Source of the DNA: Rhodoplanes serenus
GTDB lineage: Bacteria > Pseudomonadota > Alphaproteobacteria > Rhizobiales > Xanthobacteraceae
Direction of reading: 5' to 3'
Length of the DNA stretch: 64,000 bases
NCBI GenBank assembly: GCA_945861855.1
Contig: CAMAWG010000003.1
Coordinates: 1 to 64,000 of the forward strand
Positions 18,718-26,675 of the stretch are shown piece by piece. A program made the translations under genes and the position numbers. The first letter of the stretch is position 1. Each line of letters opens with the position of its first letter. Below the pieces are notes generated by a model that had not been told where the DNA came from, did no database searches, and saw nothing but the letters and a program-made list of their open reading frames with translations.

Positions 18718-19542
18718 ATGTCAAGCAGTGTGGTTGATGCTCGGAGCGATTCCAGCCTGCGGCTCTACCTGAGCCCGGCCGAATTCATCGACAGCGATCA
18801 CGAGCGCATCCGCGCCAAGGCCGGACAGACCGTCGGATCGGTGCCCGATCCCGTCGAACGGGCGAGCCTGCTCTATCGCGCCGTGCGCGACGGGATCCGC
18901 TACGACCCCTACGTCGACTACACCGACCCGGAGACCTACCGCGCCTCGAGCGTGCTGGCGAAGGGCCACGGCTATTGCGTCGGCAAGGCGTCGCTCTATG
19001 TCGCGCTCTGCCGCGCCAACGGGATTCCGGCGCGGATCGGTCTCGCCGACGTGAAGAACCATCTCGCCACGCCGCGGCTGCTCGAAGCCGTCGGCACCGA
19101 CGTGTTCGCCTATCACGGCTACGTCGAGATCATGCCGGGGCGCGAGTGGGTCAAGGCGACGCCGACGTTCAACGCCAGCCTGTGCGAGCGGCTCGGCGTG
19201 CCTCCGCTGGAGTTCACCGGCGAGAGCGACGCGCTATTGCAGCCGTTCGACGCCCAGGGCCGCGAGTTCATGTCCTACATCGCCCAGCACGGCACGTTCT
19301 TCGACGTGCCGGCGAAGTTTCTGATCGGCGAGATGGTCGGCTCTATCCGAAGCTCTGCCGGCCGGGCGGCCTGCGCGGCGACATGGAAGCGGAAGGCACG
19401 AAGGGCTGAGCGACAACCGCAGGGTTGTGCGTCAGGCTTTCCGGTCGACGATATGGCCGGTGCCGGGATTGGGCGGCGGGCGGTCCGTTTGGTCCGCCGG
19501 CGCCCGATCGCTGTCGGCCTCATCGCTCCGGGCGGGCGGTGA
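18718..19542 (+). CDS. Transglutaminase-like cysteine peptidase family protein, probably frameshifted near its 3' end
   Basis: The product is a bacterial transglutaminase-like protein: LLYRAVRDGIRYDPY, then [26 protein letters not shown] with the catalytic Cys, and a later catalytic His in YHGYVEI. As read, the ORF has 274 residues and ends in an unrelated tail. At about 19337 the frame appears to lose one base: reading GTC CGG instead of GTC GGC would restore RLYPKLCRPGGLRGDMEAEGTKG and a stop at 19409, a natural C-terminus of about 230 residues. That alternative tail is visible in another frame of the track (ORF 18975..19409). The fault is either a sequencing slip in a CC run or a real recent mutation. 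Most of the catalytic domain is unaffected. Confidence 0.78.
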   Translation: MSSSVVDARSDSSLRLYLSPAEFIDSDHERIRAKAGQTVGSVPDPVERASLLYRAVRDGIRYDPYVDYTDPETYRASSVLAKGHGYCVGKASLYVALCRANGIPARIGLADVKNHLATPRLLEAVGTDVFAYHGYVEIMPGREWVKATPTFNASLCERLGVPPLEFTGESDALLQPFDAQGREFMSYIAQHGTFFDVPAKFLIGEMVGSIRSSAGRAACAATWKRKARRAERQPQGCASGFPVDDMAGAGIGRRAVRLVRRRPIAVGLIAPGGR

Positions 19543-19608
19543 ATTCGCGCCCTGCCAGGCGGTCCCCCTGCGGGGCAAGATCCGCTGGACTCCGATGCTG
19601 GATGTCAT
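19432..19608 (-). CDS. Possible small conserved-type protein (58 residues)
   Basis: An ATG at 19608 opens a 58-residue frame, MTSSIGVQRILPRRG...PNPGTGHIVDRKA, rich in Asp, Pro and Arg. It was hidden in the track inside a longer shadow ORF (19432..20205). The ending PGTGHIVDRK recalls short hypothetical proteins of Rhizobiales, but this is only an impression. If the neighbouring transglutaminase gene truly ends at 19409, this gene would fit tail-to-tail behind it. No convincing ribosome-binding site was seen. Confidence 0.3.
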   Translation of the reverse strand: MTSSIGVQRILPRRGTAWQGANSPPARSDEADSDRAPADQTDRPPPNPGTGHIVDRKA

Positions 19609-19685
19609 GCGGCAATCTAGGCCGCGATTTGCAAACGCCCTTTGCCAGGACAAAGCGCAATTCGATTCAAATGCCGCACAACGAA

Positions 19686-20510
19686 CTACGCGCCGAGAAG
19701 TTTCTCCAGCCGCTCCCTGACCTCGGCCTTGACCGGATCGGCGGCGCGCAGGATCGCGCTCGCCTGCAGGAAGCCGAGCGCGCGGAACGAGCCGACCTTG
19801 GGCTGCACCAGCAGATCGGGCGCGTCGTGGCGGAGCTTCTCGCTGATGATCGAGTTCGTCATCACCAGCACCGTCGCGTAGAGGCACTCCAGGGCGTTCG
19901 GCACTTCGCGCCGGCCGGCGGAGATCGGCCCCGAGATGTCGACCGCGACGATGACATCGGCAAGCCCGCGCAGATGCTCGAACGGCAGCGGATTGGTGGC
20001 GCCGCCGTCGACCAGTATCTGACCGTCGACCTCGACCGGGCGCATGATGGTCGGCAGCGAGATCGAGGCGGCGAGCGAGCGCCGCAAGGGGCCTTCCGAG
20101 AACACCACCTCGCACCGGCGATAGAGATCGGAGGCGATCACGGTCAGCGGCATCGACAGGCCGGAAAAATCCTCCGGCAGGCTGTCCGGCAGGAACTGCT
20201 CGCACAGAAGCTCGGCGTCGAGCCGCGTGGCGTCGCCCAAGCCTCCGCCGAACAGGTGCCGCAGCTTTCCGGCGCGAGAGCGCATCATGCGGCGCATCAC
20301 GTCGGTGCGGTTGTGTGCGATGTGGATGGCGTAGCGCCGCATCTCACGGCCGGACATGCCGGCGGCATAGCCCGCGCCGATGATTGCGCCGATCGAAGTG
20401 CCGGCGATGGCGACGGGCCTCACGCCCATCTCGTCGAGCGCCTCGGCCACGACGATATGCGCAAGCCCGCGCGCCCCGCCGCCGCCGAGCGCAAGCGCCA
20501 CCGTCTTCAT
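19686..20510 (-). CDS. Patatin-like phospholipase (RssA-type)
   Basis: This is a patatin-family serine lipase of 274 residues. It has the oxyanion block ALGGGGARGLAH at residues 6-17, the nucleophile elbow GTSIGAIIG and the catalytic Asp in VDGGATNPLPFEH, so the Ser-Asp dyad is complete. No signal peptide or TM segment is seen, suggesting a cytoplasmic protein acting on membrane lipids or acyl chains. The true ATG at 20510 overlaps the stop of the upstream phosphotransferase gene by 4 bp (ATGA); the track ORF runs far beyond it. The substrate is unknown. Confidence 0.92.
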   Translation of the reverse strand: MKTVALALGGGGARGLAHIVVAEALDEMGVRPVAIAGTSIGAIIGAGYAAGMSGREMRRYAIHIAHNRTDVMRRMMRSRAGKLRHLFGGGLGDATRLDAELLCEQFLPDSLPEDFSGLSMPLTVIASDLYRRCEVVFSEGPLRRSLAASISLPTIMRPVEVDGQILVDGGATNPLPFEHLRGLADVIVAVDISGPISAGRREVPNALECLYATVLVMTNSIISEKLRHDAPDLLVQPKVGSFRALGFLQASAILRAADPVKAEVRERLEKLLGA

Positions 20511-21592
20511 CTGGCGCCCGCTTCGCGCGCGAAGCGCCACGCGGTCTCCGCCAGCGGCCGCACCATCTGCCCCTTCGCCGCCGCGTGCTCGTTGGTCGCG
20601 GTGCCGTCGCGCACCCGGCCGGCGATGCCTTGCAGGATCGCGGCGATGCGGAAGAAATTGTAGGCGAGATAGGTGGCCAGATGCGGCCGTGGGTCGAAGC
20701 CCGTGCGCGCGCGATACATCTCGACGTAGTCCGCCAGCGAAGGAATGCCCAGCGCCTTGAGATCGAAGCCCACGAGCGAGCCGGTGCCGGCGCCGGTGTC
20801 GTCCGGCGGCATGTGCCACGCCATCAGGTGGTAGCTGAAATCGGCCAGCGCATCGCCGAGCGTCGACAACTCCCAATCGAGCACCGCCAGCACCCGCGGC
20901 GAGTCCGTCTCGAAGATCATGTTGTCGAGCCGGTAGTCGCCGTGGACGAGGCGCACCGGGCCGGCCGGCGGGATGTGAGCCGGCAGCCATTCGATCAGCC
21001 GCTCCATCTCGTCGATGGCTTGCGTCTGCGAGGCGCGGTACTGCTTCGACCAGCGGTCGACCTGGCGGGCGACATAGTTCTCGCCGCGGCCGAAGTCGAC
21101 GAGCCCAATCGCCGCCGGCTCGAACGAATGCAGGCGGGCGAGCGTCGCCACCATCGCGTCATAGATCGAAGCGCGCTCACGCGGATTCGATCCCGGCATC
21201 TCGGGATTCCAGAACACGCGTCCCTCGACAAAGCCCATCACATAAAACGGCGTGCCGGTGACGCTCTCGTCGGCGCAGTAGAGCACCGGCTCTGCCACCG
21301 GAAAGCCCCGCGCCGCCAGCGCCTGGATCACGCGGAATTCGCGGTCGACCGCATGGGCGGACGGCAGGAGCTTTCCGGGGGGTTTCCTTCGCAGCACGTA
21401 GCTGCGCGACGGCGTTTCCAGCAGATAGGTCGGATTGGACTGGCCGCCCTTGAACTGCCGGACCTGGAGCGGCCCGGCAAAGCCCGGCACCTCCCGCGCC
21501 AGATGGGCCTCCAGCCCCGCCGGATCGAAGCGCAGCGGCTCGGCCACGTCCTTGGTCCCGGTAAACGCAACCTGGCGGTCGATCTTCTGCAT
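20507..21592 (-). CDS. Aminoglycoside-phosphotransferase-fold kinase (ACAD10/11-like)
   Basis: The protein kinase-like fold of the APH family is seen: FKGGQSNPTYLLE as the nucleotide loop, YVLRRKP with the ATP-binding Lys, VHGDYRLDNM as the catalytic loop, and LDWELSTLGD with the metal-binding Asp. The spacing and the LRRKPPGKLLPSAHAVDREFRV block match the subgroup fused to or found near acyl-CoA dehydrogenases (ACAD10/11). A role in phosphorylating a hydroxyacyl substrate is therefore more likely than antibiotic resistance. I start at the ATG at 21592, not the track's TTG, giving 361 residues. It is coupled to the patatin gene by an ATGA overlap. Confidence 0.88.
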   Translation of the reverse strand: MQKIDRQVAFTGTKDVAEPLRFDPAGLEAHLAREVPGFAGPLQVRQFKGGQSNPTYLLETPSRSYVLRRKPPGKLLPSAHAVDREFRVIQALAARGFPVAEPVLYCADESVTGTPFYVMGFVEGRVFWNPEMPGSNPRERASIYDAMVATLARLHSFEPAAIGLVDFGRGENYVARQVDRWSKQYRASQTQAIDEMERLIEWLPAHIPPAGPVRLVHGDYRLDNMIFETDSPRVLAVLDWELSTLGDALADFSYHLMAWHMPPDDTGAGTGSLVGFDLKALGIPSLADYVEMYRARTGFDPRPHLATYLAYNFFRIAAILQGIAGRVRDGTATNEHAAAKGQMVRPLAETAWRFAREAGAR

Positions 21593-21656
21593 GGCCCGCA
21601 ACGTAGCATCGTCGCGGGCGGCGCGTTAAGCATGGAAAAACGGCGAGAGGAATAAG

Positions 21657-22115
21657 ATGAAACGATTGCCTGTGGCGGACGAGGATCGGCGTTCGGTCGG
21701 AGAATGGTTCCAGGTGTGGGGTGACAGGGTTGCCGCGGTGAATTTCAAAGCGGTCCGCGATATGTTCACCGAGGACGCCATCGCCTTCGGCTCAAAGGTC
21801 GAGATGGTGACATCGCGCGAGGCGCTGGAGCGCGACCAGTGGCGCGCGATCTGGCCGAGCATCGAGGACTACCTCTACGACCTGTCAACGCTTGAAGTGG
21901 TGATGTCGCCCGACCGGCTGATGGCGATGGGCGCATCGATCTTCCGCTCGACCGGCATCCACAAGGACGGCTCGAAATTCGAGCGCAACGGGCGCGCCAC
22001 CGTCATCCTGCAGCGCCCATCTATAGGTGCGCCGTGGGTGTGCAACCATTCCCACGTCTCGCTCAAGCCCGGCACGCCGGGGATGTCCCACGGCCATCGG
22101 CCGGAACACGTCTAG
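21657..22115 (+). CDS. SnoaL-like / NTF2-fold protein
   Basis: The 152-residue product fits the SnoaL-like cone fold. It has an N-terminal helix (WFQVWGDRVAAVNFKAVRDMF), FTEDAIAFGSKVEMV, a central helix pair and the C-terminal strands (RATVILQRPSIGAPWVCNHSHVSL). GAGG lies just upstream of the ATG. Such proteins are small-molecule isomerases, cyclases or binding proteins, and no catalytic residue can be assigned. It is followed 50 bp later by a ThDP-dependent enzyme on the same strand, so a shared pathway is possible. It is divergent from the phosphotransferase/patatin pair. Confidence 0.8.
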   Translation: MKRLPVADEDRRSVGEWFQVWGDRVAAVNFKAVRDMFTEDAIAFGSKVEMVTSREALERDQWRAIWPSIEDYLYDLSTLEVVMSPDRLMAMGASIFRSTGIHKDGSKFERNGRATVILQRPSIGAPWVCNHSHVSLKPGTPGMSHGHRPEHV

Positions 22116-22165
22116 ACGCTCGGCGCCCGCCGCAACTCATTCCTTCCAAACCCTGGAGTCTCCCC

Positions 22166-23842
22166 GTGCCCGTGATGTCCGGTAAGCGCGCCTTCCTCGA
22201 TCTGCTCAAGCAGGAGGGCGTCGGGATCGTGTTCGGCAATCCCGGCACCACCGAACTGCCGCTGATGGACGCCTTCGCGGTCGAGACCGACATCCGCTAC
22301 ATCCTCGGCCTGCAGGAAGCGGCCCTGATGGCGATGGCTGACGGCTATGCGCAGGCCTCCGGCAAGCTCACGGTGATCAACCTCCACGTCGCGCCCGGCC
22401 TCGGCAACGCCATGGGCATGCTCTACGACGCGCAGATGGCGGGCTCGCCCATCCTGGTGACCGCCGGACAGCAGGACACCGAATATCTCATCGAGGAACC
22501 CATTCTCTCCGCCGACCTCGCGACCTTGGCCAAGCCGTTCGTGAAATTCTCCGCGCAGGTCGAGCGGTTGGCCGACCTTCCAAAGCTGGTGCATCGCGCG
22601 GCGAAAACCGCGCTCGCCCCGCCGACCGGGCCGGTGTTTCTCGCACTGCCCGGCGACATCCTCAAGAACGACGGCGATATCGACCTGCTGGAGCCGACCC
22701 GCGTCGCCCCGCGCATGCGCGGCGATGCCGACGCGGTCCGCGATGCCGCGGATCTGCTGGCGAAAGCGCAGCGCCCGGTCATCATCGCCGGCGACGCCGT
22801 GGCGCAGAGCCGCGCGCACAAGGAGCTCGCCGCGCTGGCGGAGCTGATCGGCGCGCCGGTCTACACCGAGTTCGTGCCGAACACCGCGTCGTTCCCCTCC
22901 TCGCATCCGCTCTACCGCGGCTCGATGACCCGCTCGCAGCAGGGCGTGCGCGAGGTGCTCGACAACCACGATCTTCTTTTCTCGGTCGGCGGCGACATGT
23001 TCACCTGGTCGCTGCCGTCGAAGATCAAGCCGATGCCACCCGGCATGCCGCTCATCCATCTCGACACCGATCCCTGGCAGATCGGCAAGAGCTATCCGGC
23101 CCAGGTCGGCATCTTCGGCGACCCGAAGGCGACTCTGCCAGACATCACCGCGGCGATGCGCGAGCGCATGTCAGCCAGCGCCAGGAGCGCCGCAGTGACG
23201 CGGCTCAATTCCGCGACCGGCGCCATCAAGGCCGAGCGCGAGGCATTCCGCGCCAAGGCACGCGCCATGGCCGGCAAGACGCCGGTGCAGCCGATGGCGC
23301 TGCTGGAAGCGATCGGCGCGATGCTGCCGAAGGACGCCGTGGTGATCGAGGAAATCCTGTCGTCGGCGCCGGGCGCCCGCTCGCTGATCAACAGCGACGA
23401 CGAGCAGAGCTTCTTCGCGCTGCGCGGCGGCGGCATCGGCTGGGGCCTGCCGGCGGCGATCGGCGTCAAGCTCGCGCTGCCCGACCGGCCGGTGGTGGCG
23501 CTGATCGGCGACGGCAGCGCCATGTATACGATTCAGGCGCTCTGGACCGCCGCCCACTACAAGCTGCCGGTGATCTGGGTGATCTTCAACAACACCAGCT
23601 ACCGCATCCTCAAGCAGCGCCTCGTCGCCATGCGCGGATTGGCCGAGCAGGCCGACAATTTCGTCGGTATGGAGCTGAACGATCCGGCGATCGACTTCGT
23701 CGGCCTCGCCCGCTCGCTCGGCATCGAGGGACAGCGCGCGAAGACCGTGAAAGACACGACCGACCTGATCGCCAAGGCGCTCAAGGACAACACCGCGCTC
23801 TTGATCGACGTCGATATGGAACGGAACTACAAGCCGATGTGA
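22166..23842 (+). CDS. Thiamine diphosphate-dependent enzyme, benzoylformate decarboxylase-like
   Basis: A three-domain ThDP enzyme of 558 residues. The PYR domain has FGNPGTTELPLMDAF, LQEAALMAMADGYA with the cofactor-activating Glu, and INLHVAPGLGNAMG, whose His matches the active-site His of benzoylformate decarboxylase. The ThDP/metal motif GDGSAMYTIQ...FNN begins at about residue 447. The overall wording resembles MdlC more than acetolactate synthase. The Ser at the MdlC GNPGSNE position is Thr here, so the preferred 2-oxo acid may differ. I choose the GTG at 22166, with GGAG 7 bp before it; the ATG at 22175 is an alternative. The track start at 22034 overlaps the previous gene and is unlikely. 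Confidence 0.85.
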   Translation: MPVMSGKRAFLDLLKQEGVGIVFGNPGTTELPLMDAFAVETDIRYILGLQEAALMAMADGYAQASGKLTVINLHVAPGLGNAMGMLYDAQMAGSPILVTAGQQDTEYLIEEPILSADLATLAKPFVKFSAQVERLADLPKLVHRAAKTALAPPTGPVFLALPGDILKNDGDIDLLEPTRVAPRMRGDADAVRDAADLLAKAQRPVIIAGDAVAQSRAHKELAALAELIGAPVYTEFVPNTASFPSSHPLYRGSMTRSQQGVREVLDNHDLLFSVGGDMFTWSLPSKIKPMPPGMPLIHLDTDPWQIGKSYPAQVGIFGDPKATLPDITAAMRERMSASARSAAVTRLNSATGAIKAEREAFRAKARAMAGKTPVQPMALLEAIGAMLPKDAVVIEEILSSAPGARSLINSDDEQSFFALRGGGIGWGLPAAIGVKLALPDRPVVALIGDGSAMYTIQALWTAAHYKLPVIWVIFNNTSYRILKQRLVAMRGLAEQADNFVGMELNDPAIDFVGLARSLGIEGQRAKTVKDTTDLIAKALKDNTALLIDVDMERNYKPM

Positions 23843-23847
23843 CGAGG

Positions 23848-24174
23848 CTATGCCGCGTCTTCCATCGTGAAGCCGACCTTCAGCGTCACCTGATAATGCT
23901 GGATCGCGCCATCGACGATGTGGCCGCTGGTTCGCACCACCTCGAACCAGCGCAGGTGCCGCAGCGTCCTGTGCGCGCGCGCCACTGCCGAGGTAATCGC
24001 GTCCTCGATGCTCTGCTCCGACGTGCCGACCAGCTCGATGACACGGTAGATGTGCTCGTCCGGGTTGACGACCTCGAGGTTCATCAGCGCCGCCTTGGCG
24101 GTGAAGTCGATGGCGCCGTCGCGGCCGGTCATGGCGCCGGGTTTCATCGACACGACTTTACGAGATCGTTTCAT
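23848..24174 (-). CDS. Dodecin family flavin-binding protein with N-terminal extension
   Basis: The C-terminal 75 residues are a dodecin: HIYRVIELVGTSEQSIEDAI, then AHRTLRHLRWFEVVRTSGHI with the flavin-stacking Trp, and the last strand HYQVTLKVGF. Dodecins form hollow dodecamers that store or buffer flavins. The chosen start at 24174 has a strong GGAGGAG site upstream and adds about 30 residues (MKRSRKVVSMKPG...) before the dodecin core, longer than the usual 65-75 residue proteins. An internal Met at about residue 31 could start a standard-length form. The gene is convergent with the ThDP enzyme, 5 bp away. Confidence 0.88.
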   Translation of the reverse strand: MKRSRKVVSMKPGAMTGRDGAIDFTAKAALMNLEVVNPDEHIYRVIELVGTSEQSIEDAITSAVARAHRTLRHLRWFEVVRTSGHIVDGAIQHYQVTLKVGFTMEDAA

Positions 24175-24299
24175 GGGGCGGTCTCCTCCGGGTTGCTCCA
24201 TGGCAACGACGAAGCAGGGGGAATGGTTCGGGCCCGCGCGACAAATTGCGAGCATTGCCTCATAGAATGGCAGTGACGCGTCCCTTTGGGAGCCCGGGC

Positions 24300-25193
24300 A
24301 TGCCGCGCATCGCAGTTTTCACCAAGAACCGCACCAATCCGGCCTATGAGGCGGCGCGGCTGGGCGCCGACCGGACCGCAGCGCGGCTCGGCGCTTCGAC
24401 CGTGCATTACGTCCCCAACGTGCCCGACAGCGTGCCGGAGCAGATCGCGCTGATCGCGCGGACCATTGCGGAGACTCCGGACGCGGCGGTCTTCGTGCCG
24501 GTGGACGAAACCGCGGTGAACGACGCCATCCGAGGCTTCGACCTGGCCGGCATCCCGCTGTTCAACATCATCACCCGCACCACCGCGGGACGGCGCGTCA
24601 CCTTCGTCGGCTCCGACGACCGGGCGCTGGCGAGGAACATCGCCCGCTATCTGTTCGGCAAGCTGTCGCGTCGCGCCACCATCATCATCCTCGAAGGCAC
24701 GCCCGCCTCGGCGACCAGCCGAGAGCGTCTGCTGGGCTTTCAGGATGCGCTGGCCGAGCACCCCGGCATCAATGTGCGATGCTCGCTGCGCGGCGATTAC
24801 CAGCGCGACGTCGCCCGCGACGTCTTCCTTCGCGCCAAAGGCCAATGGCCGGGCGTGGACGCGGTGCTGTGCGCCAACGACGTCATGGCGCTGGGGGTGC
24901 TGGATGCGCTCGATGCGAACCCGGGCGGCGGACCGCTGGTGACCGGCGTCAACGCCATCCCCGAGGCGGTCGCGGCGATCGCGGCGGGCCGGATGCTGGC
25001 CACCGCCGACTTCAACGCCATGACGATGAGCGAGATCGCGACCGAGGCGGCGGTGCGGCACCTGCGCGGCGAGCCGATACCGCCTGAGATCATGCTCCCG
25101 GTTCAGGTGGTCCATGCCGGAAACTGCGCGGCATGGAACGCGCCATTCGCAGCGCGCCCCTCGCCGGTGTGGGCCGACGTCGTCCGGACGTGA
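24300..25193 (+). CDS. Periplasmic-binding-protein-like (ribose-type) domain protein without signal peptide
   Basis: The product has the type I sugar-binding fold of ABC ribose-binding proteins and LacI effector domains: PRIAVFTKNRTNPAYEAARLGAD, FVPVDETAVNDAIRGFDLAGIPLFNI, ILEGTPASATSRERLLGFQDAL, DAVLCANDVMALGVLDAL and VTGVNAIPEAVAAIAAG. GGGAG stands 7 bp before the ATG at 24300, giving 297 residues. There is neither a signal peptide nor a DNA-binding HTH, and no ABC transporter genes are adjacent. It could be a cytoplasmic sugar-like sensor, or a binding protein whose signal was lost. The ligand is unknown. Confidence 0.8.
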   Translation: MPRIAVFTKNRTNPAYEAARLGADRTAARLGASTVHYVPNVPDSVPEQIALIARTIAETPDAAVFVPVDETAVNDAIRGFDLAGIPLFNIITRTTAGRRVTFVGSDDRALARNIARYLFGKLSRRATIIILEGTPASATSRERLLGFQDALAEHPGINVRCSLRGDYQRDVARDVFLRAKGQWPGVDAVLCANDVMALGVLDALDANPGGGPLVTGVNAIPEAVAAIAAGRMLATADFNAMTMSEIATEAAVRHLRGEPIPPEIMLPVQVVHAGNCAAWNAPFAARPSPVWADVVRT

Positions 25194-25197
25194 CGGG

Positions 25198-25671
25198 CTA
25201 CGCCGCCAGCTTCCCGACCAGATCGCCGAGCTTGTCCAGGCTCTGCGACCAGCCAGCGTCCATGCCCGCCAGCATCTGCGGCGCGAGCGGATGAAAGCCC
25301 TTGGCGCTCGCCTTCACGATGAGCCGGGTGCGGGCGCCCTCGTCCTCGAATATTACCAGCGTGTCGGATTCCAGATACTTCGTGTCGTCGAGCCCCACGG
25401 CCAATGCCGTGAACCTGAGCCGCTCGGGCTTGACGACCTCGGTAAAGATGCCGGGCATCGGATAGACCGTGCCATCGGGCGCCTTCATGTGGATGAGCAG
25501 CTTGCCGCCCGCCCTCACGTCCATCTCGCAGACCGGATTGGTGAAGTGCCGCGGCCCCCACCATTGCGCCACCTGCTTCGGCTCGGTCCACGCCGCCCAC
25601 ACCAGTGCGCGGGGCGCGTCGATGACGCGCGTGAGCGTCACGTCGCGGGTCATGATGTCTGTTGTCGTCAT
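25198..25671 (-). CDS. SRPBCC (AHSA1-like) domain protein, last gene of the ArsR-led operon
   Basis: An activator-of-Hsp90-ATPase-type START/SRPBCC domain of 157 residues: VTLTRVIDAPRALVWAAWTEPKQVAQWWGP, the signature opening of this family, then DVRAGGKLLIHMKAPDG and the C-terminal helix MDAGWSQSLDKLGDLV. The deep cavity of this fold binds small hydrophobic ligands. It resembles the protein at 26676-27194 and is probably its paralogue. It ends the run of minus-strand genes that begins with an ArsR regulator, 30 bp after the preceding gene. The ligand or reaction is unknown. Confidence 0.88.
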   Translation of the reverse strand: MTTTDIMTRDVTLTRVIDAPRALVWAAWTEPKQVAQWWGPRHFTNPVCEMDVRAGGKLLIHMKAPDGTVYPMPGIFTEVVKPERLRFTALAVGLDDTKYLESDTLVIFEDEGARTRLIVKASAKGFHPLAPQMLAGMDAGWSQSLDKLGDLVGKLAA

Positions 25672-25701
25672 GGCGAACTCCCGGCCAAGGATTTGTGGCG
25701 G

Positions 25702-26238
25702 CTACTTCTCGGCGACCGACTTGAGCGTCGCGAGGCCCTTCTCGAAATCGCCGCCGACCATCTTGTCCATGTTGAAGAACACATGGATGACCTTGGCCCA
25801 GTAAGGCGCATCGCCGCGCATCGACCACGTCACCGTTGTCGAATCGCCCGCGGGCACGAGGGTGAACTCAACCTTGTTGTGCGCCGTCATCGGCCTCGTC
25901 ATGTTCAGGTCGAGCGCGACCTTGGACTGGGCCGGCGCGTCGGTGATCAGCATGTTGCCCGCGCCGACGTTGCTGTCGCCCTCCCAGCCGTAGGTCGCAC
26001 CCTTGCCGCTCGTAGTGGCCCCGTAGATGCGCTTCATGTCCGGGTCCTTGTTCTCGTAGGGCGACCACGCGGTCCAGGCCTTGAAGTCGTTGATCAGCGG
26101 AAAGATTTTTTCCGGCGGCGCCTTGATCGCGGCGCTGCGCTGCACGCGGAACTGGTCGGGCTTCATCGCCGCCAGGATCAGCACGACGGCGATGCCGGCC
26201 ACAAGCACGCAGCCGATGATGGCGAAAATCTTGAGCAT
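25702..26238 (-). CDS. Membrane-anchored SRPBCC (polyketide cyclase-like) protein
   Basis: The N-terminus is a single hydrophobic helix (FAIIGCVLVAGIAVVLILAAM), followed by an SRPBCC domain: QRSAAIKAPPEKIFPLINDFKAWTAWSPYE, VEFTLVPAGDSTTVTWSMRGD and a C-terminal helix MVGGDFEKGLATLKSVAEK. This matches the polyketide_cyc2-type proteins with one N-terminal anchor, of 178 residues. The soluble domain is probably tethered to the inner membrane. It is the only membrane-bound member of the three SRPBCC proteins of this operon. It follows the DUF1428 gene by 18 bp. Confidence 0.87.
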   Translation of the reverse strand: MLKIFAIIGCVLVAGIAVVLILAAMKPDQFRVQRSAAIKAPPEKIFPLINDFKAWTAWSPYENKDPDMKRIYGATTSGKGATYGWEGDSNVGAGNMLITDAPAQSKVALDLNMTRPMTAHNKVEFTLVPAGDSTTVTWSMRGDAPYWAKVIHVFFNMDKMVGGDFEKGLATLKSVAEK

Positions 26239-26256
26239 CGAACTCTCCGTTGGACG

Positions 26257-26616
26257 TCAGGCGTCGACAATGACCTTGAAGCCGCCATAGATCATGCGCT
26301 TGGCGTCGAACGGCATGTCCTTGCCCTGCATCATCTTCGCCAGGCGCGGGTCCTTCATCACCTTGGCCATGACCTTGTCGCGGTGCGCACGCGACTTGTA
26401 GACGATCCACGAGAACATCACGGTCTCGCCGCGCTTGAGCTTTACGCTGCGCGGAAACGAGGTCCACTTGCCGACCTTGACGTCGTCGGCGACGCTTTCG
26501 CGGAACTCCAGCGCGCCATGGTCCTTCCAGACCTTGGCGGCCTTCTTCGCCATGCTGCGATAGGCGTTCAGCTTCTTCTTCGGCACAGGCAGTACAAATC
26601 CATCGACGTAGACCAT
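26257..26616 (-). CDS. DUF1428 family protein (dimeric alpha/beta-barrel type)
   Basis: The 119-residue product matches DUF1428: MVYVDGFVLPVPKKKLNAYR, then WKDHGALEFRESVADDVKVG, WIVYKSRAHRDKVMAKVMKDPR and MPFDAKRMIYGGFKVIVDA. This family has a ferredoxin-like, dimeric alpha-beta barrel fold related to small monooxygenases and to YCII-like proteins, and its biochemical role is not established. In many proteobacteria it occurs beside AHSA1-like SRPBCC and VOC genes, as here. It lies between two SRPBCC genes with short spacers (59 bp upstream, 18 bp downstream). Confidence 0.9.
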   Translation of the reverse strand: MVYVDGFVLPVPKKKLNAYRSMAKKAAKVWKDHGALEFRESVADDVKVGKWTSFPRSVKLKRGETVMFSWIVYKSRAHRDKVMAKVMKDPRLAKMMQGKDMPFDAKRMIYGGFKVIVDA

Positions 26617-26675
26617 TGCATCCTCCGTTCGGTTGTCAGTTTCCGGCCACCGCGGATCGGCGGCCGCTATTATCG

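Noticed and set aside
20507-21592. Aminoglycoside resistance gene
   Set aside because: The kinase fold is shared, but the sequence blocks match the ACAD10/11-like subgroup and the context is not a resistance locus.
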